This document shows positions 7,611 through 15,574 of a DNA stretch of 24,359 bases, piece by piece. Numbering within the stretch: position 1 is the stretch's first letter; every line of letters starts with the position of its first letter. The notes under the pieces were generated by a model, which saw only the letters and a list, made by a program, of their open reading frames with translations, did no database searches and was not told the DNA's origin. The DNA is from an uncultured Methanomassiliicoccales archaeon (GTDB taxonomy: Archaea; Thermoplasmatota; Thermoplasmata; Methanomassiliicoccales; Methanomethylophilaceae): the NCBI GenBank assembly GCA_959597175.1, contig CAUFXM010000015.1, positions 1-24,359 on the forward strand. Direction: 5' to 3'. The translations under genes and the position numbers were made by a program.

Positions 7611-8948
7611 ATGGACAAGAAAATGATCTACGCCGTGGTCGTTGTCGTCATTCTCGTGGTGGCGGCAGTGGGCGTGTACGCAGTCGTCAACGATGACAAT
7701 GGGAGCGATCACGGCACACCAGCGGAGATGGACAATGCCGCTCTGAAGGTGTACGGAAACATCAACGGGGACAGATATCTGAACTCCGACGACGCCACGC
7801 TAATCCAGCAACTGATCGATGAGGGCCACACGGCCGAGGAATACCCCCTTGCCGACGCTAACCGCGACGGGATCCTGAACTCCGATGATGTAGCGGTGGT
7901 CAACGCTGTGGTCAACGGGGCTAGTACGACGCTCTGGCACATCAACTACCACGACATCAACGGGGATGGAATCATGGACGAGGAGGTGGTGTCCACCAAG
8001 TACCCGATTTCGTCGGTCATCATGACCGCTTCTACAAACATGTCCATTACCATGTTCTCGCTGGGTATCGTGGACGAGGTGAAGGGGGCGACATATTCCT
8101 CGTCTCTGGACGATGCACTCTTCGGCGACAACTACCTCGACACCGACAAGGTCGTCAGATTGGGGACCAGCTCCACGTCGATAACGTTCGAGGACGGTAG
8201 GGCCGGTTCCTCCGACGTCATAGCCCAGCAGGGAGTCACTGCAGTCCTGACCGATTGGAATCGGACCTATATCACCAATGAGGCGGACTTCGAGAACGCC
8301 AACATCGATGTCGTCCGCATATCGGCTGCGGCTGTCGATGAGGAGACCCTCACACACTCGGTGATGCTCATAGGTCTCCTGTTCCAGAAAGTGGACCGTG
8401 CGGAATCTTATCTCGACCTGTGCATGGAGGTGCTCAACTACGTTGACTCGTCAATCACTCAGGATTCCTTGCCGAAGGTCGTCGTCTCGAGCATGACCGG
8501 ATATCTCTCATCCACAGGTTCCGACTACACCCAGGCTGTCCTCCGTGCGGGGGCTGAATATGGGATCCCGGACGTCAGCTTCGGAGGATCCACTTCGCTC
8601 CAGATTGAGGACCACCCGGAGGTGTACCAGTATAATTTCAGCTACATCATCCACCTGAGGTCCGGACTAGACTACGGTCAGACCGCCGAGAGCAACGCAG
8701 AGCTCGTCACGACCTGCACCACGCCGTTCTCGGACTGGAGATATGCCGACTCGGGTCAATACATCGTATCGGGGATGATACCTCCGGTCCTGAGGGTCGC
8801 CTACGCTGCCTATGCCATGCACAGTGACAGCATCAGTCTGGATGCCGTGAATGAACTCCATCAGAGATTCGTAGACCAGTTCTACAATGGTCTCGACATC
8901 GATGTGTCTTCGATGAAGTTCGTGATCATGCCCGGGGACATGGCGTAA
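7611..8948 (+). CDS. btuF: BtuF/FepB-like substrate-binding protein with dockerin-type EF-hands
   Basis: Extracytoplasmic binding protein (peripla_BP_2/BtuF class) that delivers ligand to the importer. In 445 aa: N-terminal hydrophobic anchor or signal (5-27) with no lipobox seen, then a type I dockerin-like module at about 45-103 with two Ca-binding loops (NINGDRYLNSDD and DANRDGILNSDD), a third EF-type loop DINGDGIMDEE at 115-125, and a two-lobed ligand-binding domain from about 130 to the end. ATG 7611 is set by the strong ribosome site GAAGGTGA. The open frame upstream overlaps the ATPase and is non-coding. Placement after btuD and before two permeases fixes the role. The ligand (corrinoid, haem-like tetrapyrrole, or ferric siderophore) cannot be read from the sequence; the CobN in the same operon favours a tetrapyrrole or its metal. 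Confidence 0.9.
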   Translation: MDKKMIYAVVVVVILVVAAVGVYAVVNDDNGSDHGTPAEMDNAALKVYGNINGDRYLNSDDATLIQQLIDEGHTAEEYPLADANRDGILNSDDVAVVNAVVNGASTTLWHINYHDINGDGIMDEEVVSTKYPISSVIMTASTNMSITMFSLGIVDEVKGATYSSSLDDALFGDNYLDTDKVVRLGTSSTSITFEDGRAGSSDVIAQQGVTAVLTDWNRTYITNEADFENANIDVVRISAAAVDEETLTHSVMLIGLLFQKVDRAESYLDLCMEVLNYVDSSITQDSLPKVVVSSMTGYLSSTGSDYTQAVLRAGAEYGIPDVSFGGSTSLQIEDHPEVYQYNFSYIIHLRSGLDYGQTAESNAELVTTCTTPFSDWRYADSGQYIVSGMIPPVLRVAYAAYAMHSDSISLDAVNELHQRFVDQFYNGLDIDVSSMKFVIMPGDMA

Positions 8949-8958
8949 ACCTTTACAT

Positions 8959-8988
8959 GGGGCCCAAGGGCCCCGCCCTCCGGAGGGC
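8959..8988 (+). promoter_or_regulatory. Two tandem GC hairpins overlapping the permease ribosome site
   Basis: GGGGCCC-AA-GGGCCCC (8959-8974) is followed directly by GCCCTCCGGAGGGC (8975-8988), a perfect 14-base palindrome that contains the ribosome site GGAGG (8982-8986) of the next gene. In the mRNA these would fold into two stems, the second covering the ribosome site. Likely effects are protection of the upstream binding-protein message and lower permease translation. Confidence 0.55.
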
Positions 8989-8992
8989 ATGC

Positions 8993-10081
8993 ATGGACAA
9001 TCAGACCAGCGGTGACATCAGGGACACATATTCCAGGTACACAGCGAGAAGGGTGCTGTTCATCGCCGTATTCGTCGTGATCCTGGTCGCTTTGGCCCTC
9101 GTGTCCCTCGCAGTCGGTACCCGCAGCCTCTCGGTTTCGGAGGTCTACGGCATTCTGGTGGACCACATCTCCGGCGTGACCTACGATCGGTCGACCCAGT
9201 ATGCTCTCTGGTACGACGACAACATCGTTTGGAACTACAGGCTGCCACGTGTGATATTCGCGATTATCGCCGGGGCAGGCCTGTCCGTGGCAGGGGCTGC
9301 TATGCAGAGTGTCATGAAGAACCCGCTAGCTGATCCGTATACGACGGGAATCTCATCCGGTGCCCTGTTGGGCGTGGCAATCGGGATGGTCCTGGGGTTC
9401 ACAGCCGGTGCCGGGGGAATCGATGGGTACGGCCTGGTAATCAACGCGATGCTGTTCGCGATGATCCCGGTGTTCGTGATCTACGTGATGTCCCCGTTCC
9501 TGAACAAATCCCCCGCAACGCTGATACTCGCCGGTACCGCTGTGTCGTACCTGTTCAGTTCGCTGACCAACATCCTTTTGGTGTCGACCGACGAACAGAC
9601 GCTCTCAGAGGTGTACCGCTGGCAGGTCGGTTCCCTCTCGGATTTGTCCTGGGATTCGATACCGCTGGTTCTCGTTGTGTGCTCGATAGGGACGGTAGTT
9701 CTACTGGCGCTTTCTAACAAGCTCAACCTCATGTCGTTGGAGGACAAGGACGCGCGCGCCCTGGGCTTGGACAGCGAGAAGGTCAGGCTGGTGTGTCTGG
9801 TCGTGCTGTCTTTCATGGCCGCATCGATCATCAGTTCGGTCGGGATAATAGGATTCGTCGGGCTGATAGTCCCGCACATGGTCAGATTGATCATCGGGTC
9901 CGACAACCGCTTTGTCATCCCTGGGTCGGTGGTGGTCGGGGCGGCGTTCCTACTCGGCTGCGACATCGTCTCCAGGGCGATAGACGTCTCGGCCACCATT
10001 CCCGTCGGGGTAATAACCGCGCTGATCGGGGCCCCGATTTTCCTCTATCTGATCATCCGCCAGAGGAGGGCTGTCTGGTGA
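8993..10081 (+). CDS. btuC: FecCD-family ABC importer permease 1 (BtuC-like)
   Basis: Polytopic permease (362 aa) of the FecCD/BtuC family, forming the membrane channel with its partner next door. Family marks: the N-terminal helix after a cytoplasmic stretch, NYRLPRVIFAIIAGAGLSVAGAAMQ, NPLADPYTTGISSGA, and the C-terminal GIIGFVGLIVPHMVRLI segment that contacts the ATPase. About ten hydrophobic segments are visible. ATG 8993 is preferred over 8957 because GGAGG lies 6 bases before it, and the extra 12 residues of the longer form are encoded by hairpin DNA. It ends GTGA, overlapping the next start by 4 bases. It has exactly the same length (362 aa) as permease 2, so the pair probably arose by duplication and acts as a heterodimer. 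Confidence 0.92.
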   Translation: MDNQTSGDIRDTYSRYTARRVLFIAVFVVILVALALVSLAVGTRSLSVSEVYGILVDHISGVTYDRSTQYALWYDDNIVWNYRLPRVIFAIIAGAGLSVAGAAMQSVMKNPLADPYTTGISSGALLGVAIGMVLGFTAGAGGIDGYGLVINAMLFAMIPVFVIYVMSPFLNKSPATLILAGTAVSYLFSSLTNILLVSTDEQTLSEVYRWQVGSLSDLSWDSIPLVLVVCSIGTVVLLALSNKLNLMSLEDKDARALGLDSEKVRLVCLVVLSFMAASIISSVGIIGFVGLIVPHMVRLIIGSDNRFVIPGSVVVGAAFLLGCDIVSRAIDVSATIPVGVITALIGAPIFLYLIIRQRRAVW

Positions 10082-11166
10082 CGACCTCTGACCGGGTGAG
10101 GGAATCAGTACGCGGCTATCGCCGCTCCAACCGCCGCAGGGCCATTTATCTCCTGATTCTCGTGGCAGCGATTGCGGTGATAAGCGTGTTCTCGCTCTCG
10201 ATAAGTCGCATCGACATCTCGTTCACGCAGGCGTTGGAGATAGTGTGGAACCATATTACGGGTGACCTCCCGTCACGTGCCGAGGATTATGATGCCTGGT
10301 GGACGGATCAGGTCGTGGTCAACGACAACGCTCCCAGGACTATCGCAGGAATATGTGTCGGAGGAATACTGGCCATCTGTGGGGCGGTGATGCAGAGCGT
10401 CACGCGCAATCCTCTGACGGACCCGTACACTCTGGGGATATCGTCCGCAGCCCTGTTCGGAGTAACTGTCTCGATTGTCTTCGGCATTAGCGTGATCCCG
10501 GGTGCGGACGGACCCGTCGCCCAGATTGCCAACGCGTTCCTGTTCGCACTGATGCCCGCGTTCGCTGTCGTCGTCATTTCTAGCTTCCGCAAGTCCAGTG
10601 CGACCATGATGGTCCTGATCGGGATCGCCATAATGTACATGTTCAACGCCTTCACGACGTTCGTCAAGTTCAATGCCGAGGCGGAACAGATCCACGAGAT
10701 CTACGAGTGGAGCCTGGGGACTTTGGTGAACGTCGACTGGTTCTCCCTGATGACGCTGGTCGTCACAATGGCTGTCCTGCTGATTGCGATGCTCCTGCTG
10801 TCGAACAGGATCAACGTTCTGGGGTCGGGTGACAGGGTGGCAACAAGTCTCGGTGAGAACTCGGTTCGTGTGAGGCTCCTATGCTTTACCGTAATCTCCA
10901 TGGCCACGGCTGTCGCGGTATGCTATACGGGAACCATAGGGTTCGTTGGTCTCGTGGCCCCTCATGTGGCGAGGCTCTTCGTCGGGAGCAACAACAAGGT
11001 CCTGATTCCGACATCTATGGTAATCGGAGCCCTGATGGTGGTGGGCGCAGATTGCATCGTTCGCTTGCTTCCTCAGGTCCTCCCTGTAGGTGTCATCACT
11101 GCCCTCATTGGCAGTCCTCTCTTCCTCTACTTCCTTTACATGCAGAGGCGCAAATCCACGTGGTGA
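10078..11166 (+). CDS. btuC: FecCD-family ABC importer permease 2 (BtuC-like)
   Basis: Second FecCD/BtuC-type permease, 362 aa. The start is GTG 10078, overlapping the TGA of permease 1, with GAGGAGG about 10 bases upstream. The frame is open far into permease 1 but that part is antisense-free shadow, not coding. Marks include NAPRTIAGICVGGILAICGA, NPLTDPYTLGISSAA, and GTIGFVGLVAPHVARLFVG near the C-terminus. The N-terminus has a basic stretch (RRSNRRR) before the first membrane helix, giving an inside orientation. Two different permeases beside one ATPase imply a heterodimeric channel, unlike E. coli BtuC, which is a homodimer. Both probably associate with the ATPase at 6680 and the binding protein at 7611. 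Confidence 0.92.
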   Translation: MTTSDRVRESVRGYRRSNRRRAIYLLILVAAIAVISVFSLSISRIDISFTQALEIVWNHITGDLPSRAEDYDAWWTDQVVVNDNAPRTIAGICVGGILAICGAVMQSVTRNPLTDPYTLGISSAALFGVTVSIVFGISVIPGADGPVAQIANAFLFALMPAFAVVVISSFRKSSATMMVLIGIAIMYMFNAFTTFVKFNAEAEQIHEIYEWSLGTLVNVDWFSLMTLVVTMAVLLIAMLLLSNRINVLGSGDRVATSLGENSVRVRLLCFTVISMATAVAVCYTGTIGFVGLVAPHVARLFVGSNNKVLIPTSMVIGALMVVGADCIVRLLPQVLPVGVITALIGSPLFLYFLYMQRRKSTW

Positions 11167-11209
11167 TCTGACTAGCGCCTTCCATTTTGATGTCAGTCTG
11201 GTGGAAACT

Positions 11210-14200
11210 ATGAGAATGGTCAACATATCAATCGGCACCAAGGACAGCTTCCTTCTGAACAAAGTGGTGGTGGAAGTCATGGAGGACCATCCGGGTCTGG
11301 AGTACCGCAACTACGACTCCGCGGACCTGGATTCCGACCCCTTCATGCTGGCGGAGGCGCTCAAGGCCGTCTCCGAGGCGGACCTCGTCACTATGAAGGT
11401 CCATGGGGACACGTCGTTCATGAAGAGGTTCGACAGGCTTCTGACAGCGATCACCGGGAACGGGGTGTGCGCCCTCCTCTCCTGCACCGACGAATGCGTC
11501 ACTGACGCGTACAGGCATCTGTTCGAAGGGGACGACACTGAATACGAGGCGGTGCTGACGTACTTCGCCCTCGGAGGCGACGGCAACATCCGCTCCATGC
11601 TGCTCTGGGCGTTGGGGAGGTTCGACGGAGTCGAGGCGGAGGTCCCGCCTCCGGTCCGGCCTCCCGCCCAGGGGCTGTACATGCCCGGGAGGGACGACAT
11701 CTCCATCGACACGTACGTCGACTCTCTGGACCAGTCGAGGCCGAACATAGGGGTGTTGTTCTACCAGAAGCAGTGGCTGACGGGGAACCTGGACAACATC
11801 GACGGTCTGATCCGTGCGGTAGAACGCAGGGGAGGGAACCCCGTGCCGGTGTTCCTGCAGACCTACGAGGATCCGATCACCGGCTCCATCGGGGTCAAGA
11901 GGATACTATCGGAGCATCTCGCTCGTGGCGGGAGGCCGGTGCTCGACTGCATCATCGAGACCATGAGCTTCTCGCAGACCCTGGTGGCTACGCCAGGATG
12001 CGGGGAGCAGGTGTGCGACGAGAACTTCTTCGCATCCTATGGGGTGCCGGTCATCCAGGCGATGACCCTCTCGTCCGACCGTATCGCATGGGAGGAGGAC
12101 GTCTCTGGGCTCAGTCCGTCGGAGGTCGCATACGACGTCGCCCATCCGGAGTTCGACGGGCAGATAATCTCGGTCCCATCAGCATCCACCGAGAGGACGC
12201 CGGAAGGGGGCAGGGCGTACAGGTCCATACCCGACCGTGCCGACCGCATAGCGGACACCGCTGTGATGTGGGGCCGCCTGAGGCGGATCCCGGATTCCGA
12301 GAGGAAGGTGGCGATACTGCTCTACATGTATCCGCCCAAGACCGCCAATGCCGGCGGCGCCGCGGGACTGGACACCTTCGCCAGCGTCGTGGACATGCTG
12401 CACAGGATGAGGGATGACGGGTACGATACCGGGGACGGAATCCCGGAGACCCCGAGGGAGCTGACGGAGCTCCTGCTGGCGGGACTGACCAACGACGTGG
12501 ACTGGGTCTCGGACGAGGAGGTCTCCCGGAGGGCGCTGGACGTCCTCTCCGAGGAGGACTACCTCAGGTATTACACAGAGATCTCCGAAGCTGCCAGGGC
12601 CCGCATAGAGGACGGATGGGGGAATCCGCCGGGGGAGTTATACAGGGCCGACGGAGGGCTGTTGATCCCGGGGGTCGTGTTCGGGAACGTGCTGGTGGGT
12701 TTCCAACCCGACAGGGGTAGGGACATCCAGAAGAGCTACCACGACCCCCACATCGTGATGCCACACCAGTACCTTGGGTTCTACAGATGGCTGAGGTACG
12801 TCTTCGGGGCCGACGCGGTGGTGCACGTGGGCACCCACGGCACCCTGGAATGGCTCCCTGGGAAGTCGGTAGCGTTGTCCGGCGACTGCTGTCCTGACTA
12901 CGTGCTGGACTCCATCCCCGACGTGTACCCCTACATCATAGGAAACCCCGGGGAGGGGATCCAGGCCAAGCGCAGGGCCTCGGCGGTGATCGTGGACCAC
13001 ATGATACCCACGATGACCAGGGCCAGCGGGTACGATGAGATACAGGAACTGGAGGGGACGATCCAGAACTATATGGACGCCTGCTCCAGGGGAGGGGCGG
13101 AGCCGGTGGCGATGATTCTCTTGAAGCTGAGGGAGACGGTCGGGAGGATGGAGCTGTATAGCGACCTGAGACTCGACCCGGGATGCTCCGACGCCGAGTT
13201 CGCGGAGAGGGTGGACGACCTCTACGACTACGTCACCGAGGTCAAGGGGAATCTGATAAAGGATGGCCTCCACATCCTCGGCAGGGCTCCGGAGGGGGAG
13301 CTCATGACCGAGGCGATATACTCGCTGACCAGGCTGGACAACGGGGACGTGCCGTCCCTGAGGGAGGGCGTGGCGGCATGCCTGGGTCTGGACCTGGACG
13401 TCCTAATCGGCGACCCGTCGGGGAGGGATCCGGATACGGGGGAGCTCAACGGGGCGCTGCTGGAGCGTGTCGAGGCGGGGACATTCTCGCTCATCGGGGA
13501 GATGGCCGACGCGGGATTCGACGAGGGGGCCTGCATCCGCATCGCGGCTTCGCGGTTCGGGGACGTCCCGGACGGTATGAGGAGGACGATAGGGTTCGTC
13601 TGTCGCGAGCTACACCCGAACCTCATGTCTATGGGAGCTGAGATCGACTCGGTCATGGACGCACTCCGCGGATCCTTCATCCCGCCCGGCCCATCGGGAT
13701 GTCCCACCCGCGGCAGGGCCCAAATTCTCCCGACGGGGCGGAACTTCTACTCCATCGACCCAGAGTCGGTGCCGTGGCACACCAGCTGGGACATTGGCCG
13801 CAGGATGGCCGACCAGATGCTGGAGCGCTACGTCTCGGAGCACGGGGCGTACCCACGCACAGTCGGCATCGTGGTGTGGGCCACGGACACCATGAAGACG
13901 GGAGGGGACGACATAGCGTACATCCTCTGGCTGATGGGTCTCAGGCCTGTTTGGACCGGTTACGCGGGCAGGGTGAGGGACATCGAAGTGATCCCATTGG
14001 AGGAGCTCGGGAGGCCGAGGATCGATGTCACCCTGAGAATCAGCGGGCTCTTCAGGGACACTTTCCCCAACCTGGTCCGCCTGATCGATCAGGGGGTCAG
14101 GAGGATCGCAGATCTGGACGAGTCCGACGAGGAGAACTACCTGGCGGCCAACCTCAGGGCGGACGTCGTCCGCGCGATATCCGAGGGCATCCCTGAGGAC

Positions 14201-14941
14201 AGGGCCAGGGACGAGGCGGCCGTTCGCATCTTCGGCGACGCTCCCGGCACCTACGGCTCCGGGACGAACATACTGATACGCACCTCGGACTGGAGAGACG
14301 TCTCCGACATAGGGGACATATACAGGAGCTACGGGCAGTACGCATACGGCGTCGGAAGGAAGGGGGAGGCGATGCCGGACGCGTTCCGCAGGAGGCTGGA
14401 GCTGATGGAGGTGACGGTCAAGAACAGCGTGAGTCGCGAGTACGACATGCTGGACAACGACGATGTCTACAACGATTTGGGCGGATTCAACGCAGCGGTG
14501 CGTTCGGTCAGAGGTCAGGCACCCATGTCGGTGATCGGATGCTCGGCGGATACATCCAGGCTTAGGACCAGGACGGTTGACGAGGAGGCGAGGTTCGTCT
14601 TCCGCAGCAAGATTGAGAATCCGAAGTGGCTGGAGGGTCTGAAGCGCCATGGGTTCAAGGGCGCCCAGGAAATCTCCAACATGGCCGAGTACCTGTTTGC
14701 GTGGGACGCGACGTCGGACATCGTCGACCCGTGGATGTACCAGTCCGTGGCCGAGAGGTTCCTCTTCGACGAGGAGACGGCGGAATGGTTCGAGGACGTC
14801 AACCCCCATGCCATGCATGACACTGCGGCCTGGCTGCTGCAGGCCATCGGCAGGGGGATGTGGGATCCGGACACGGATACACGCTCCCAGCTGGAGGAGA
14901 TCTACCTCGATCTGGAGTCTCGGTTCGAGGGGATGCAGTGA
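11210..14941 (+). CDS. cobN: CobN-like chelatase large subunit, complete
   Basis: Full-length (1243 aa) CobN/BchH-family tetrapyrrole-binding chelatase subunit. Visible marks: GCGEQVCDENFFASYGVPVIQAM near 265-285, GGAAGLDTFASV near 385, VHVGTHGTLEWLPGK with H539 and H543 (family active-site region), IGNPGEGIQAKRRA soon after, WATDTMKTGGDDIAYILWL near 890, and FGDAPGTYGSGTN in the last quarter. ATG 11210 follows GGTGG and matches the N-terminus of the CobN fragment at 1-1199. The frame is open 120 bases upstream but overlaps permease 2. It is the last gene of the importer operon, 43 bases after permease 2. CobN inserts cobalt into hydrogenobyrinate diamide in aerobic bacteria. Archaeal homologues paired with ChlI/ChlD are less well defined, so the metal and the ring are open. 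Confidence 0.93.
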   Translation: MRMVNISIGTKDSFLLNKVVVEVMEDHPGLEYRNYDSADLDSDPFMLAEALKAVSEADLVTMKVHGDTSFMKRFDRLLTAITGNGVCALLSCTDECVTDAYRHLFEGDDTEYEAVLTYFALGGDGNIRSMLLWALGRFDGVEAEVPPPVRPPAQGLYMPGRDDISIDTYVDSLDQSRPNIGVLFYQKQWLTGNLDNIDGLIRAVERRGGNPVPVFLQTYEDPITGSIGVKRILSEHLARGGRPVLDCIIETMSFSQTLVATPGCGEQVCDENFFASYGVPVIQAMTLSSDRIAWEEDVSGLSPSEVAYDVAHPEFDGQIISVPSASTERTPEGGRAYRSIPDRADRIADTAVMWGRLRRIPDSERKVAILLYMYPPKTANAGGAAGLDTFASVVDMLHRMRDDGYDTGDGIPETPRELTELLLAGLTNDVDWVSDEEVSRRALDVLSEEDYLRYYTEISEAARARIEDGWGNPPGELYRADGGLLIPGVVFGNVLVGFQPDRGRDIQKSYHDPHIVMPHQYLGFYRWLRYVFGADAVVHVGTHGTLEWLPGKSVALSGDCCPDYVLDSIPDVYPYIIGNPGEGIQAKRRASAVIVDHMIPTMTRASGYDEIQELEGTIQNYMDACSRGGAEPVAMILLKLRETVGRMELYSDLRLDPGCSDAEFAERVDDLYDYVTEVKGNLIKDGLHILGRAPEGELMTEAIYSLTRLDNGDVPSLREGVAACLGLDLDVLIGDPSGRDPDTGELNGALLERVEAGTFSLIGEMADAGFDEGACIRIAASRFGDVPDGMRRTIGFVCRELHPNLMSMGAEIDSVMDALRGSFIPPGPSGCPTRGRAQILPTGRNFYSIDPESVPWHTSWDIGRRMADQMLERYVSEHGAYPRTVGIVVWATDTMKTGGDDIAYILWLMGLRPVWTGYAGRVRDIEVIPLEELGRPRIDVTLRISGLFRDTFPNLVRLIDQGVRRIADLDESDEENYLAANLRADVVRAISEGIPEDRARDEAAVRIFGDAPGTYGSGTNILIRTSDWRDVSDIGDIYRSYGQYAYGVGRKGEAMPDAFRRRLELMEVTVKNSVSREYDMLDNDDVYNDLGGFNAAVRSVRGQAPMSVIGCSADTSRLRTRTVDEEARFVFRSKIENPKWLEGLKRHGFKGAQEISNMAEYLFAWDATSDIVDPWMYQSVAERFLFDEETAEWFEDVNPHAMHDTAAWLLQAIGRGMWDPDTDTRSQLEEIYLDLESRFEGMQ

Positions 14942-15137
14942 GGGGAAGGGCGGTCACGATGTGTCCTTTGGTGAAGAAATGCATGGCAACTGACTCTGAC
15001 CATTAAGCGGTTTTTCGTGACCGGATATATGTAAGTATTAGGGATATTTATAGTTGTCATATACATCCAATCATTGTTTGTATCCTTGAACTGAACTACG
15101 GCGCTAGGGTTAACTACTGTAATTGGATGTATCATCC
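14942..15137. promoter_or_regulatory. Spacer after cobN with T-tract and new promoter
   Basis: No convincing gene. A T-tract (GGTTTTTCG, near 15009-15016) may terminate the cobN transcript. A TATA-like GATATTTATAG (15043-15053) is followed by a degenerate operator (15054-15070). A second, better operator lies at 15123-15139, over the next start codon. Confidence 0.4.
15054..15070. promoter_or_regulatory. Degenerate operator beside a TATA box
   Basis: TTGTCA-TATAC-ATCCAA. The right arm is perfect and the left arm matches TTG only. It sits immediately downstream of the TATA-like element at 15043-15053, the same geometry as the perfect sites before CobN-1 and ChlI. Confidence 0.35.
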
Positions 15138-15139
15138 AT
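15123..15139. promoter_or_regulatory. Near-perfect operator over the zinc-ribbon gene start
   Basis: TTGGAT-GTATC-ATCCAT: 11 of 12 arm positions match TTGGAT/ATCCAA. Its end overlaps ATG 15138, and the spacing from TTGGAT to ATG is identical to that before chlI (15 bases). Confidence 0.6.
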
Positions 15140-15452
15140 GAAGCAGAAAACGCTGACCGCATTGGGCGTCGCTGTCACAGCACTTCTCATGGTGTCGCTG
15201 GCAGCTTGCGTGCTCTTTTACACCCGGAATCCGGACAACGGAGCCTACATGATCGGCATGGGAGCACTGTCCTCGGGGATGATGCTGTTCCTTGTTATCT
15301 TCGCGCTGATCTACGGAAGGGCGGGTTCCAAACCCTCCGACGTGTACATGGAGACCTATCAGGGAATCTGTTCCAGATGCGGTCAGCGCTTCGGTTCCGA
15401 CGGCAAATGTCCCGGGTGCGGCCGTAGGCGTCCCGGGAATCCAGAACACTGA
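15138..15452 (+). CDS. Two-helix membrane protein with C-terminal zinc ribbon
   Basis: A 104-residue protein with two predicted membrane helices (about 7-27 and 36-60) joined by a short loop, then a cytoplasmic-type tail ending in a zinc ribbon C78-X2-C81-X9-C91-X2-C94 (CSRCGQRFGSDGKCPGC). I do not recognise a named family. ATG 15138 is chosen; an in-frame TTG at 15123 would add MDVSS and lies in the operator. It follows cobN by about 200 bases with its own promoter region and precedes the ABC-2 exporter. Having the same palindrome as the chelatase genes suggests co-regulation. A role in metal or redox sensing at the membrane is possible but is only inferred from the ribbon and the neighbours. 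Confidence 0.7.
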   Translation: MKQKTLTALGVAVTALLMVSLAACVLFYTRNPDNGAYMIGMGALSSGMMLFLVIFALIYGRAGSKPSDVYMETYQGICSRCGQRFGSDGKCPGCGRRRPGNPEH

Positions 15453-15469
15453 TTGGAGGTATATGCCAA
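15453..15469. promoter_or_regulatory. Operator-like palindrome before the ABC-2 exporter
   Basis: TTGGAG-GTATA-TGCCAA keeps TTGG-N9-CCAA, the outer core of TTGGAT-N5-ATCCAA. It starts one base after the zinc-ribbon stop codon. A weak TATA-like TTATATCA follows at 15473-15480. It could control the exporter separately from the gene before it. Confidence 0.4.
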
Positions 15470-15574
15470 CAGTTATATCAGGAACATGCGAATGACCATC
15501 CGATAAAGACATGACCCAGGATATGGAACCAACCGCCTTCCCCCGCCCAGTCGGCACCCAGACTCGGTGGTAAG

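Noticed and set aside
14959..15006. 15-codon ORF after cobN (MCPLVKKCMA...)
   Set aside because: Too short, no ribosome site or promoter geometry, and no recognisable motif.
15453..15506. 17-codon TTG-started leader peptide in the operator before the exporter
   Set aside because: It arises only from reading the palindrome as codons; no ribosome site and no TATA box at the right distance.
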